Below, in pieces: positions 1 to 7,490 of a stretch of DNA of 11,587 nt (its first letter is position 1; the number at the start of each line of letters is the position of its first letter). The notes below the pieces were generated by a model. The model was given only the letters and a program-made list of their open reading frames with translations. It was not told the DNA's origin and did no database searches. The stretch comes from Clostridia bacterium (lineage in GTDB: Bacteria; Bacillota_A; Clostridia; Oscillospirales; CAG-272), in assembly GCA_017959485.1 (NCBI GenBank), contig JAGDAM010000178.1, positions 1 through 11,587 on the forward strand. The letters run 5' to 3'. The position numbers and the translations under genes were made by a program.

Positions 1-846
1 AAGCACGCGCCGAAGGTGATGGCCGCGACTCCGGACGGATACCGGAAGATCTTCGGCTGGGAGACCGACGCCTGCGGGAAGGAATACGTCCGCTTCCTCC
101 GTGAGTATCTTAAAACGCTTATAAAACATATGAAAAAACGCGGCGACGACCGGCGTATGATCTTTCATATTTCCGACGAGCCGAACGCCGAGCAGCTCGA
201 ACAGTATCTTGCCGCGCGCTCTTCGGTCGTCGACCTGCTTGAGGGATATACCGTGACCGACGCCCTCTCGAACGTCAATTTCTACCTTTCGGGAGCGGTC
301 ACGACGCCTATCCCCTCGAACAACCACCTCGAGCCCTTCATCAAAGCTTTTGAAGAGGAGGGCCGCGAAGGGCTCTGGACCTACTACTGCTGCGGCCAGT
401 CGGTCGGCGTCTCGAACCGGTTTTTCGCGATGCCGGGGGCGCGCACGAGGTTCATCGGCTGCCAGTTTTACAAGTACAAAATCGCCGGATTCCTTCAGTG
501 GGGCTACAATTTTTACTATAATCAGGGATCCTACGACCTGATAAATCCCTTTTTCGAAACGACAGGCAGCGGGTTCGTCCCGTCGGGCGACGCCTTCTCG
601 GTCTATCCCGGCCCGGGCGGCGAATGCCTCGAGTCGATAAGGATAAGGCACTTCCGCCAGGCGCTCGAGGACCTGCGCGCGCTCCGGCTCTGCGAGTCCT
701 TTTACGGGCGCGAACGCACCCTCGCCGAACTTGAAAAAATCTGCGGAAACATAGTCTTTTCAAAGTGCGTGAACGACTCCGGAAAGATGGAAGAAGCGAG
801 AAAAAGGATCGACGAAATGAACGCGGAAGCGGTCCGCGGACGGTAA
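1..846 (+). CDS. DUF4091 / GH123-like glycoside hydrolase, 3' part (5' end outside window)
   Basis: The frame is open from base 1 to a TAA at 844-846, so this is the C-terminal 281 residues of a longer protein. The internal ATG at 16 is not taken as the start. What is seen: an acidic pair in HISDEP (Asp-Glu at bases 175-180); aromatic-rich segments including LWTYYCCG and GFLQWGYNFYY; and the closing pattern GDAFSVYPGPGG...SIRIRHFRQALEDLRAL. Family knowledge: this closing pattern and the Asp-Glu pair are typical of the DUF4091 domain, which is the catalytic domain of GH123 beta-N-acetylgalactosaminidases, where the adjacent Asp and Glu act in substrate-assisted catalysis. The substrate is not certain, because DUF4091 occurs in many uncharacterised glycosidases. 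Any signal peptide would lie upstream. It stops only 12 bp before pth, so the two may share a transcript although their roles are unrelated. Confidence 0.8.
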   Translation, partial: KHAPKVMAATPDGYRKIFGWETDACGKEYVRFLREYLKTLIKHMKKRGDDRRMIFHISDEPNAEQLEQYLAARSSVVDLLEGYTVTDALSNVNFYLSGAVTTPIPSNNHLEPFIKAFEEEGREGLWTYYCCGQSVGVSNRFFAMPGARTRFIGCQFYKYKIAGFLQWGYNFYYNQGSYDLINPFFETTGSGFVPSGDAFSVYPGPGGECLESIRIRHFRQALEDLRALRLCESFYGRERTLAELEKICGNIVFSKCVNDSGKMEEARKRIDEMNAEAVRGR

Positions 847-858
847 TACACGTTAACT

Positions 859-1503
859 ATGAGCAACATATTCGACCTGTTTAAGCAAATCTCCGCAGGC
901 AGGGAGACGGCGTCCCCGGCGGGAGTCGAGTGGATCGTCGCCGGGCTCGGAAATCCCGGCCGCGAATACACCTTCACCCGTCACAACACCGGCTTTCTCT
1001 GCCTCGGGTATATCGCCGAAAAACTCGGCGTCAGCATCGAACGCGCGAAATTCAGAGGGCTTACAGCCCGCGCCGAAATCTCCGGCCGCGGCGTGCTGCT
1101 TCTCTGCCCCGTGACCTATATGAACTGTTCGGGCGAGTCGATAAGAGAGGCGGCGGAATATTACAAAGTCCCTCCCGAGAAGATTCTCGTGATACTCGAC
1201 GACATCAATCTGCCGCCCGGACGCCTGCGCTACCGGACGTCGGGCAGCGCGGGAGGTCACAACGGCCTCAAAAGCATAATCTATCAGCTTCAGTCGGATT
1301 CCTTCCCGCGTATGAGAATCGGAGTCGGTTCGAAGCCCGCGGAGGGAATGGAACTCGTCGACTGGGTCCTCTCCCGCTTCACCGAAAGCGAACTTGCCGA
1401 ACTGCGTCCCGCCTTCGACAGGATTTACGAAGCGCTCCCCGCCGTCGTGGAAGGAAGGACGGACGAGGCGCAGCGCATCTGCAATTCCCGGAATGGAAAC
1501 TGA
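859..1503 (+). CDS. pth: Peptidyl-tRNA hydrolase (Pth)
   Basis: This enzyme cleaves the ester bond of peptidyl-tRNAs that drop off ribosomes, releasing tRNA for reuse in the cytoplasm. The 214-residue product shows the family landmarks: GLGNPG (Asn32), RHNTGF with catalytic His42, TYMNCSG (Asn89), LDDINLPPG (Asp114) and GGHNGLKSI (Asn135). By alignment these correspond to E. coli Asn10, His20, Asn68, Asp93 and Asn114. Compared with E. coli Pth (194 residues) there is an N-terminal extension of about 22 residues (MSNIFDLFKQISAGRE...), a style I recall from other Clostridia. ATG 859 is the only usable start ahead of the conserved GLGNPG, but there is no clear Shine-Dalgarno sequence, so initiation may depend on coupling to the gene ending at 846. 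Its last 11 bp overlap mfd. Confidence 0.97.
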   Translation: MSNIFDLFKQISAGRETASPAGVEWIVAGLGNPGREYTFTRHNTGFLCLGYIAEKLGVSIERAKFRGLTARAEISGRGVLLLCPVTYMNCSGESIREAAEYYKVPPEKILVILDDINLPPGRLRYRTSGSAGGHNGLKSIIYQLQSDSFPRMRIGVGSKPAEGMELVDWVLSRFTESELAELRPAFDRIYEALPAVVEGRTDEAQRICNSRNGN

Positions 1504-4500
1504 AAAAAACGATGCCTCGCTGATAACCGCGGCAATCCGAAACGACGGAGAATACCGCGGCCTGCGCGAAACGCTCGAAAGGCAAATGCGGGGCAAACCC
1601 CTCCCGGTCGTGGCGACCGGACTCTGCGACGGAGCGGCTTTCGCCCTCGCCGCGGCCATATGCAAAGACCTGCCGGACGTCCGGCCGGTCCTTTTGCTGT
1701 GCCGTGACGAGGCGGAATGCGACAGGTGGTCGGCGGCTCTTTCCGCCCTCGGACTGTCCTCCCCCGTCTTCAGGACGCGTGACCTAAACTATAACAATTA
1801 CACGCCTTCGCGCGATTTTGAAAGAGAACGGATCCGTCTTCTCTGCGATCTGACGGCTCCCGACTGCGCACCCGATTTTCTGATAACGACGCCCGACGCG
1901 GCTCTCGGCAGGACGATTCCCCCCGGGGTGCTGTCTGGGAAGCGTTTCGTAATCCGACAGGGAGCCGAAATCTCTCCGCGGGAACTCATCCTGCGGCTGA
2001 CCGCCGCGGCTTTTTCGCGCTGCGAACTTGCCGACGCTCCGGGAAGATTCTCCTCGCGCGGAGGAATCGTCGATTTCTGCGTCTGCTCCGCCCCCGATCC
2101 CGACGCCGTTCCCGACAGCGACGCGGCGAGAGGAATCACCGCCGTCCGGGTCGAGTTTTTCGGCGACGAGATCGACAGGATCTGCCGCTTCGACACCGTT
2201 ACGCAGCGTACGGCGGAATATCTCGATTCGGTGGAGATAATACCCCAGAAAGAGGTAATCCCGGCTCAGGGCTATCTCGAAAAGATTGCAGGAGCTATAA
2301 AATCCATCCTGCCTAAATCCTCCGGATCGGTCCGAACCGAGCTCGAGAGTGAACTCGCGTCGATTTCCGCCGGGACTTCCGACCTCAATTTCGCCGACAA
2401 GTACGTATCGCTGATATATCCCGAATCCTCCTGTCTGCTCGACTATTTCGAGTCTTCGCGTCTCGTCATCCTGCGGGACGGAAAAGCCGTCCGGGAACGG
2501 GTGAAATCCTCCGCCGCCTTCCTCGAAACCGAGGCGGCCCGGATGATCGAGAGCTTCGAGGTGCCCGGAAAATACGCCTCCTACTCGCTTCCTCCCGACA
2601 GGATGCGGGATTATCTCGGCTCGCGCGTGACCCTCTGCGCCGATTCGCTTCCCGGCTTCGGAACCGGCATGACGCTGGGCGGACTCTTCGGATTCATGAC
2701 CAAACGCGCCGTGTCCGCGGTATCGAACGAGCAGCTTCTGACCGAGGATCTCGAATCATACTCGAGAGCCGGATACAGGATCATCCTGACGGCTTCCGGA
2801 GCCGAAGAGGCGTCGCGCTACGAACGCGAACTCTCCGAAAAAGGTTTTATCTGCCGCGCCTCCGCCGAACCCGACGGAAGCGATCTTCCCTTCTCGCTGA
2901 TACCCGCCGGCGGGATAGTCGTCCTGCCCGCGTCTCCGGTTCAGCCCTTTGAGCTGCCCCTGTCCCGCACCGTCCTGATCTCGCTCGCGCCCGCGGCGTC
3001 GCGGCGCCGGGGACAAAAACGCGAACAGACTCCGGCTTCCGTGCGAAAGAGAATACTGTCCTTCTCGGAACTGCGCCCGGGAGATTACGTGGTTCACGAG
3101 ACGCACGGAATCGGACAGTATCTCGGTATCGCTTCGATGACGGTAGGCGGCGTAACGAAAGACTATATCCGCATACAGTACGCCGGAAGCGACCGGCTCT
3201 TCCTGCCTGCCGACCGGCTCGAGCGGATCTCGAAGTATATCGGATCCCACGCCGACGACGGAAACGTAAAACTGTCGAAATTCGGTTCCGCCGAGTGGGG
3301 AAAAACAAAATCCAGAACCAAATCCGCGCTGCGCGACATAGCCAAAGAACTGATTGCTCTTTACGCCGAAAGACAGCGCAGGCAGGGATTCGCCTTCAGC
3401 GCGGACGACGCCTTTCAGATCGAGTTCGAGGACGGCTTCGAATACGAGGAGACCGACGCCCAGAGAGGGGCCTCGGACGAGATAAAGGCGGACATGATGC
3501 GCCCCGTCCCGATGGACCGGCTGCTCTGCGGCGACGTCGGATACGGCAAGACCGAGGTCGCGCTCCGGGCCGCCTTCAAGGCGATCCTCGACCGCAAGCA
3601 GGTCGCCTTTCTGGTCCCGACGACGATACTCGCGCTGCAGCACTATCAGACGGCCGCGGCGAGAATGCGCGATTTCCCGGTCAACGTCGAAATGCTCTCA
3701 CGATTCCGCAGCCCGAAGGAACAGAAGAAGATCCTGGCCTCGCTGGCGAAGGGAGACGTCGATCTGATCATCGGAACGCACCGGATCCTTTCAAACGACG
3801 TGGTCTTCAAAGACCTCGGACTGCTCATCGTTGACGAGGAGCAGCGCTTCGGGGTCGCCCAGAAGGAAAAAATCAAGCAGCGTTCGCGGAACGTCGACGT
3901 TCTTTCGCTGAGCGCGACACCCATCCCGCGGACGATGAACATGGCGATGACCGGCATCCGGGACGTCTCGGTGCTCGACGAGGCGCCGGGATCGCGTCTG
4001 CCGGTTCAGACCTACGTGCTCGAACACAGCGACGCCGTCGTTCAGGAGGCGATCCGCAAGGAGCTCCGCCGCGGCGGACAGGTGTTTTATCTCTGCAACG
4101 TCATCGATTCGCTCGGCCATATCGCCGCCGGGTTATCCGAAGCTTTTCCGGAGGCCAACGTAGTATTCGCGCACGGCCAGATGGACAAGGAACGCCTCGA
4201 GGATATCTGGCGGGACATGACGACCGGCGACATCGACGTGCTTGTCTGCACCACGATAATCGAAGCGGGTGTTGACGTTCCCAACGCGAACACTCTGATC
4301 GTGAAAAACGCCCACCGCATGGGCCTGTCGCAGCTACACCAGCTGCGCGGACGGGTCGGGCGGTCGCCGCGGCGCGCCTACGCCTATTTCACCTATCCGC
4401 CCGACGCCGCCCTGAGCGAAATCGCCGAGCGCCGGCTCGAGGCGATACGCGAATTCACCGAATTCGGTGCCGGATTCAGGATCGCCCTGCGCGATCTCGA

Positions 4501-5077
4501 ACTGCGCGGAGCCGGAAATCTACTGGGAGCCGAACAGTCCGGAAGGATCGACGCCGTCGGTTACGACCTGTACGTAAAGCTTCTGAACGAAGCGGTACTT
4601 GAGGAGAAGGGCGAACTGCCCCCTCCGCCGCCCGAGTGCACCGTCTCGATAAACGAGGACGCCTTCCTGCCCGAGAGCTTCATATCCTCCTCGGCGCAGC
4701 GGATGGCGATCTACAAACGGATGGCGAACATCGGAAGCGAGGAGGACGCGCGGGACGTCGCCGATGAGATGATAGACCGGTACGGGGATATTCCCGGTCC
4801 GGCGGCGACGCTGCTCGACGTAGCGCTGATCCGCGCGGCCGGCGCCAAGGCGGGGATCTCGTCGATAAGACAGGACGGCCGCGCCGTCCGGATTGCGCAG
4901 GATCCTCTCGACGTCGAAACCTGGCACAAAGTGGCGTCGGGCAACGGAAAAATGCGCCTCGCGGTTTCGCGTCCGCACTCGGTCATCCTTTCGCTGAGGG
5001 AGGGCGAGCGCGCGACGCCCGCAATTCTGGCTTTGCTGAAAAAATACGCCGCCAATCGTCAAAATGTCGAGCAATGA
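1493..5077 (+). CDS. mfd: Transcription-repair coupling factor Mfd
   Basis: Mfd is a DNA translocase that pushes stalled RNA polymerase off damaged template and recruits UvrA for nucleotide excision repair. Taking ATG 1493, the product is 1194 residues, close to E. coli (1148) and B. subtilis (1177). Domains in order: UvrB-like N-terminal region (NYNNY...RDFERERIRLL near residues 100-116); CarD-like RNA-polymerase-interaction domain from about 529 (PGDYVVHETHGIGQYLG); RecG-like helicase core with Walker A GDVGYGKT at 680-687, DEEQ box at 781-784, SATP at 807-810 and motif VI QLRGRVGR at 950-957; then the TRCF C-terminal domain (GAGNLLG...GYDLYVKLLNEAV, from about 1010). The frame stays open upstream to a TTG at 1394, but those extra residues read as out-of-frame pth. 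No good Shine-Dalgarno precedes ATG 1493, so translation is probably coupled to pth across the 11-bp overlap. Confidence 0.98.
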   Translation: METEKNDASLITAAIRNDGEYRGLRETLERQMRGKPLPVVATGLCDGAAFALAAAICKDLPDVRPVLLLCRDEAECDRWSAALSALGLSSPVFRTRDLNYNNYTPSRDFERERIRLLCDLTAPDCAPDFLITTPDAALGRTIPPGVLSGKRFVIRQGAEISPRELILRLTAAAFSRCELADAPGRFSSRGGIVDFCVCSAPDPDAVPDSDAARGITAVRVEFFGDEIDRICRFDTVTQRTAEYLDSVEIIPQKEVIPAQGYLEKIAGAIKSILPKSSGSVRTELESELASISAGTSDLNFADKYVSLIYPESSCLLDYFESSRLVILRDGKAVRERVKSSAAFLETEAARMIESFEVPGKYASYSLPPDRMRDYLGSRVTLCADSLPGFGTGMTLGGLFGFMTKRAVSAVSNEQLLTEDLESYSRAGYRIILTASGAEEASRYERELSEKGFICRASAEPDGSDLPFSLIPAGGIVVLPASPVQPFELPLSRTVLISLAPAASRRRGQKREQTPASVRKRILSFSELRPGDYVVHETHGIGQYLGIASMTVGGVTKDYIRIQYAGSDRLFLPADRLERISKYIGSHADDGNVKLSKFGSAEWGKTKSRTKSALRDIAKELIALYAERQRRQGFAFSADDAFQIEFEDGFEYEETDAQRGASDEIKADMMRPVPMDRLLCGDVGYGKTEVALRAAFKAILDRKQVAFLVPTTILALQHYQTAAARMRDFPVNVEMLSRFRSPKEQKKILASLAKGDVDLIIGTHRILSNDVVFKDLGLLIVDEEQRFGVAQKEKIKQRSRNVDVLSLSATPIPRTMNMAMTGIRDVSVLDEAPGSRLPVQTYVLEHSDAVVQEAIRKELRRGGQVFYLCNVIDSLGHIAAGLSEAFPEANVVFAHGQMDKERLEDIWRDMTTGDIDVLVCTTIIEAGVDVPNANTLIVKNAHRMGLSQLHQLRGRVGRSPRRAYAYFTYPPDAALSEIAERRLEAIREFTEFGAGFRIALRDLELRGAGNLLGAEQSGRIDAVGYDLYVKLLNEAVLEEKGELPPPPPECTVSINEDAFLPESFISSSAQRMAIYKRMANIGSEEDARDVADEMIDRYGDIPGPAATLLDVALIRAAGAKAGISSIRQDGRAVRIAQDPLDVETWHKVASGNGKMRLAVSRPHSVILSLREGERATPAILALLKKYAANRQNVEQ

Positions 5078-5080
5078 CGG

Positions 5081-5109
5081 TAGACAAATTTAGCATAATA
5101 TAGTATAAT
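5081..5109 (+). promoter_or_regulatory. Near-consensus sigma-A promoter for the PPIase lipoprotein gene
   Basis: A -35 box TAGACA (5081-5086) is followed by exactly 17 bp and a perfect -10 box TATAAT (5104-5109). This matches the vegetative sigma-70/sigma-A consensus in 11 of 12 positions. It starts 4 bp after the mfd stop codon and lies in the most AT-rich stretch of the window. The predicted transcript start is near 5116, giving a leader of about 28 nt with GAGG at 5133-5136 and 7 nt of spacing to ATG 5144. This suggests the lipoprotein gene is expressed independently of pth-mfd. Confidence 0.8.
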
Positions 5110-5114
5110 ATAGT
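5095..5114 (+). repeat. Perfect 10-bp tandem duplication (ATAATATAGT x2) over the -10 region
   Basis: ATAATATAGT occurs at 5095-5104 and again at 5105-5114 with no mismatch. The junction of the two copies forms the TATAAT -10 box. The second copy runs into the expected transcript start. The unit is about one helical turn long and could be a replication-slippage product. Confidence 0.85.
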
Positions 5115-5143
5115 GATATGATTTTATCATTCGAGGTTACCCT

Positions 5144-6334
5144 ATGAAAACAGCGCTCAAAAGAACTGTCTGCGCCATTCTCTGCCTCGCCGCGGCGCTC
5201 TCGCTCATCCCGGCAGCGGGATGTTCGAACACCGGCGACGTTATGCTGAAGCTCGGCAAAGCCGAAATCACCGAAAACATGTTCGTCTTCTGGCTCTCGA
5301 GATTCAAGGGCCAGTTCATATACGCCTACGGCGCCTCGGTCAAACAGACCTACGGCGTATCGTCGGTCGACGCCTTCTGGTCGCTGAAGGACGAAAACGG
5401 AAAGACCTACGACGAGATCATGACCGAGTATCTTTACGAAAACACGGTGACCTATCTCGTGTCCTGCTATCTGTTCGATAAATACGGTCTTTCGCTTTCT
5501 TCGGACGACAAAAAAGAGATAACCGACCGGATCGACTCGCTCCGCGAGGAACTCGTTTCGGGAAGCAAATCAGAATTCAACGCCCTGCTCGCGGGATACG
5601 GATTCAATTCCGCGACTCTCGAGGCCTGCTATACCGTCGAAAAGAAAACCGAAATACTGCAGGAATATCTGTTTTCCGCCGGAGGGCCGGAAGAGATTAC
5701 CGACGACGCCGTCGACGCCTACTACCGCGCCAACTATCAGCGGATGGAGCACATCTGCATTTTCATCAACACACGTCCCGACACCGCCGACGACGGCTCT
5801 TTCCTGACCGACTCGGACGGACACGTGATTTACAGGGACATGTCCGCCGCCGAGACCGCCGCTGCGCGTGAACGCGCGTCCGACGCGCTTGCGAAACTTG
5901 CCGCCGGAATCGATTTCGCCACGGTCAGCGCCGAGTACAACGAAAACACCGCGGGAGGCGAATACTCCGACGGGATTTATCTCTGCCGCGACACCGTTTA
6001 CGACGCTGGCAACGAGACGGAAAAAATCTACGACGCCCTCACCGAAATGAACGACGGAGACGTGCGTCTCGTCGAGCTTTCCGACACGCTTCACATAATC
6101 AGGAAACTGTCGCTCGGCAGCCGCGCGTGGGAAGACTCGCGCAACGCCGACTTCTTCTCCTTCTACGACTCGAGATCCGGCGGATACGTCGGACTCAAAT
6201 ACTATATCCGCACCCCTCTCTTTCTCGATCTTTGCGAAAAGACGAGAAACACGGTCGCCGCCGAAATCAAATCCGACGAGGAAGTTCGGGGAAGGCACAC
6301 CGTTGCCGGGGTGACAGCCAATTATTTATTCTGA
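5144..6334 (+). CDS. PrsA/SurA-like peptidylprolyl isomerase, predicted lipoprotein
   Basis: A predicted membrane-anchored extracytoplasmic foldase. The 396-residue product begins with a typical export signal: basic residues (K2, K6, R7), a hydrophobic stretch at 9-23, and a lipobox-like AAGC ending at Cys27, which would be lipidated. The -3 position is Ala rather than the commoner Leu, so the lipobox is slightly off consensus. Residues of about 30-190 are a helical SurA_N-like chaperone region. Residues of about 192-330 resemble the parvulin (PpiC) domain: MEHICIFI, then ARERASDALAKLAAGIDFATVS, AGGEYSDGIY and HIIRKLSL, matching the usual HILV / GG-L-G / HII pattern. Between the first strand and the helix is an Asp-rich insert of about 30 residues. 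The gene follows mfd, as in many Clostridia. It ends with three consecutive in-frame stops (TGA TAA TGA, 6332-6340). PrsA-type chaperone function is inference; isomerase activity cannot be judged from sequence alone. Confidence 0.85.
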   Translation: MKTALKRTVCAILCLAAALSLIPAAGCSNTGDVMLKLGKAEITENMFVFWLSRFKGQFIYAYGASVKQTYGVSSVDAFWSLKDENGKTYDEIMTEYLYENTVTYLVSCYLFDKYGLSLSSDDKKEITDRIDSLREELVSGSKSEFNALLAGYGFNSATLEACYTVEKKTEILQEYLFSAGGPEEITDDAVDAYYRANYQRMEHICIFINTRPDTADDGSFLTDSDGHVIYRDMSAAETAAARERASDALAKLAAGIDFATVSAEYNENTAGGEYSDGIYLCRDTVYDAGNETEKIYDALTEMNDGDVRLVELSDTLHIIRKLSLGSRAWEDSRNADFFSFYDSRSGGYVGLKYYIRTPLFLDLCEKTRNTVAAEIKSDEEVRGRHTVAGVTANYLF

Positions 6335-6338
6335 TAAT
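6311..6338 (+). promoter_or_regulatory. Candidate sigma-A promoter for the exonuclease-thiI gene run
   Basis: GTGACA (6311-6316) and GATAAT (6333-6338), separated by 16 bp, each match the sigma-A boxes at five of six positions. The spacer is AT-rich. The site overlaps the last codons and stop of the PPIase gene. It predicts a transcript start near 6345, just before the hairpin at 6348-6370. It is weaker than the promoter at 5081, and part of it is coding sequence, so it could be fortuitous. Confidence 0.45.
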
Positions 6339-6347
6339 GATTACACC

Positions 6348-6370
6348 GGGCGCCCGTTCACGGGGCGTCC
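6348..6370 (+). other. GC-rich hairpin in the leader of the exonuclease gene
   Basis: GGGCGCCC (6348-6355) can pair with GGGCGTCC (6363-6370) in an 8-bp stem with one G-U pair and a 7-nt loop. No T-run follows; the sequence continues into the ribosome binding site at 6376. A standard Rho-independent terminator is therefore unlikely. It sits at or near the predicted 5' end of the transcript from the 6311 promoter, where it could stabilise the RNA or limit ribosome access. A role in ending the upstream PPIase transcript by another route is also possible. Confidence 0.5.
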
Positions 6371-6375
6371 TGACC

Positions 6376-6380
6376 GGAGG
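6376..6380 (+). promoter_or_regulatory. Ribosome binding site fixing a TTG start
   Basis: GGAGG lies 5 nt upstream of TTG 6386. There is no ATG or GTG near this site in the correct frame, so this Shine-Dalgarno sequence is the main reason to accept TTG as the start of the exonuclease-domain gene. Confidence 0.75.
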
Positions 6381-6385
6381 TATAT

Positions 6386-7468
6386 TTGAAAGACTCAGTC
6401 AGACTGCGCTCGGGAGCCGAGATCGTGCAGACCAACTCCCGCGACGCGCAGAACAGAAACTACCTTGACAGAGCAACTCTTCGGATGCTGCATCTGACTC
6501 CGTCCGGGCTGCCGGTGGCCTATTCACAGCTGAACGACGGAAGCATCAAGCTCTGGTTCGACCCCGAAAAGGTCGTCGAGGAAGATCCCGAACTGTGGTA
6601 TTTCACCGACAAAAAGAGAGAGACGCTGACTCTTCCGAGCGGCACGGTCATCGACCGGATGACGGTCAGAAACGCCGCGTCTCTCGGCTATTATCCGAAG
6701 GAAAAGATCGAGGGTATGCATCTCGAGCTTTTCGAGGAGCCGGTGGCATTCACCAGACGCCAGAAAGACAGATCGGTCATCTATTTCTACGACAAGCAGA
6801 CGACTGTCCGAAAGCCGCTTCTGTGCGCGAAATGCGGCAGATTCCCCCGCTTCCGCAGAAAAATGTGCAGGGACTGCTACGAGGAAGACCTCGCTCAGCG
6901 CAGGGCCGAGGGCGACGCGCACCGCAACGCATTTTACGGAATGCAGCGAGACCGCGTGCTCTTCTTCGACCTTGAACTGACCGGATTCTACGATCACGAC
7001 GAGATCCTTTCGGTATCCATATACGACGCCAACGGCAGGAAAATTATGGATACTCTCGTCCGTCCGACTCACACGAAAAAGTGGAAGCGGACCGAAAAAA
7101 TCCACGGAATCACCCCCGAAATGGTCGCCGGAGAACGCACTCTCAAAGAGATCACTCCGGAGATCAGGCGGATATTCGACGCGGCCGACGTTATCATCGC
7201 CTACGGAGTATCCACCGACTACAGTCATATCAAGTGCATTTACGACACTCCCGAGGAGCAGCAGGCGCTGAAGAACAAGGTGCGCGACTGCGCTACGGAA
7301 TTCGTAAGATACATCCAGGAACACCGCCCGGACGTCGTTCACGCGAGTCTGACCGACGCCATGGCGTGCTTCGACATCGCCTGGGACGGAGTCGCTCACA
7401 CCTCGATCGCGGACACGATCGGCTGCATGAAGGTCTGGGAAAAACTCTTCCCCAACTACTACGCCTGA
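6386..7468 (+). CDS. DEDDh 3'-5' exonuclease-domain protein with N-terminal region and Cys4 zinc motif
   Basis: A 360-residue protein starting at TTG with a strong GGAGG at 6376. The C-terminal half is a DnaQ-like exonuclease fold with all five expected residues: Asp195 and Glu197 in FFDLELTG, Asp278 in YGVSTDYSHIK, and His338 with Asp343 in AHTSIADT. This is the DEDDh arrangement of DNA polymerase epsilon subunits, RNase T and related enzymes, which remove 3' nucleotides using two metal ions. Ahead of it is CAKC-x10-CRDC (Cys147, 150, 161, 164), a likely zinc ribbon or knuckle. Residues 1-140 are an uncharacterised region that I cannot assign to a family; it is rich in Lys and Glu and predicted soluble. 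No polymerase domain is present. Whether the substrate is DNA or RNA is unknown; its position ahead of thiI makes RNA worth considering. It probably heads the run through the U32 gene. Confidence 0.85.
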   Translation: MKDSVRLRSGAEIVQTNSRDAQNRNYLDRATLRMLHLTPSGLPVAYSQLNDGSIKLWFDPEKVVEEDPELWYFTDKKRETLTLPSGTVIDRMTVRNAASLGYYPKEKIEGMHLELFEEPVAFTRRQKDRSVIYFYDKQTTVRKPLLCAKCGRFPRFRRKMCRDCYEEDLAQRRAEGDAHRNAFYGMQRDRVLFFDLELTGFYDHDEILSVSIYDANGRKIMDTLVRPTHTKKWKRTEKIHGITPEMVAGERTLKEITPEIRRIFDAADVIIAYGVSTDYSHIKCIYDTPEEQQALKNKVRDCATEFVRYIQEHRPDVVHASLTDAMACFDIAWDGVAHTSIADTIGCMKVWEKLFPNYYA

Positions 7469-7490
7469 ACCGGCTGCCGGAGGGAGAAAC

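Noticed and set aside
731..765. Promoter-like TTGAAA with a weak -10 inside the end of the DUF4091 gene, possibly for pth
   Set aside because: No acceptable -10 box lies 16-18 bp downstream, and the stretch is conserved coding sequence.
1394..1492. TTG 1394 as the start of mfd (33 more residues)
   Set aside because: The added residues are just the pth C-terminal region read in another frame, with no ribosome binding site; ATG 1493 gives a normal Mfd N terminus.
853..1665. A 270-codon minus-strand open frame over pth
   Set aside because: It is antisense to conserved Pth motifs and has no family features.
2756..3643. A 295-codon minus-strand open frame inside mfd
   Set aside because: It lies wholly within the conserved Mfd core and its translation is low-complexity Gly/Arg-rich sequence.
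6348..6370. Rho-independent terminator after the PPIase gene
   Set aside because: The stem is good but no T-rich tract follows; the sequence goes directly into a ribosome binding site.
7470..7484. CCGG-CTG-CCGG mini-hairpin overlapping the ribosome binding site of the DUF2007-like gene
   Set aside because: A 4-bp stem with a 3-nt loop is expected often by chance in DNA of this composition.
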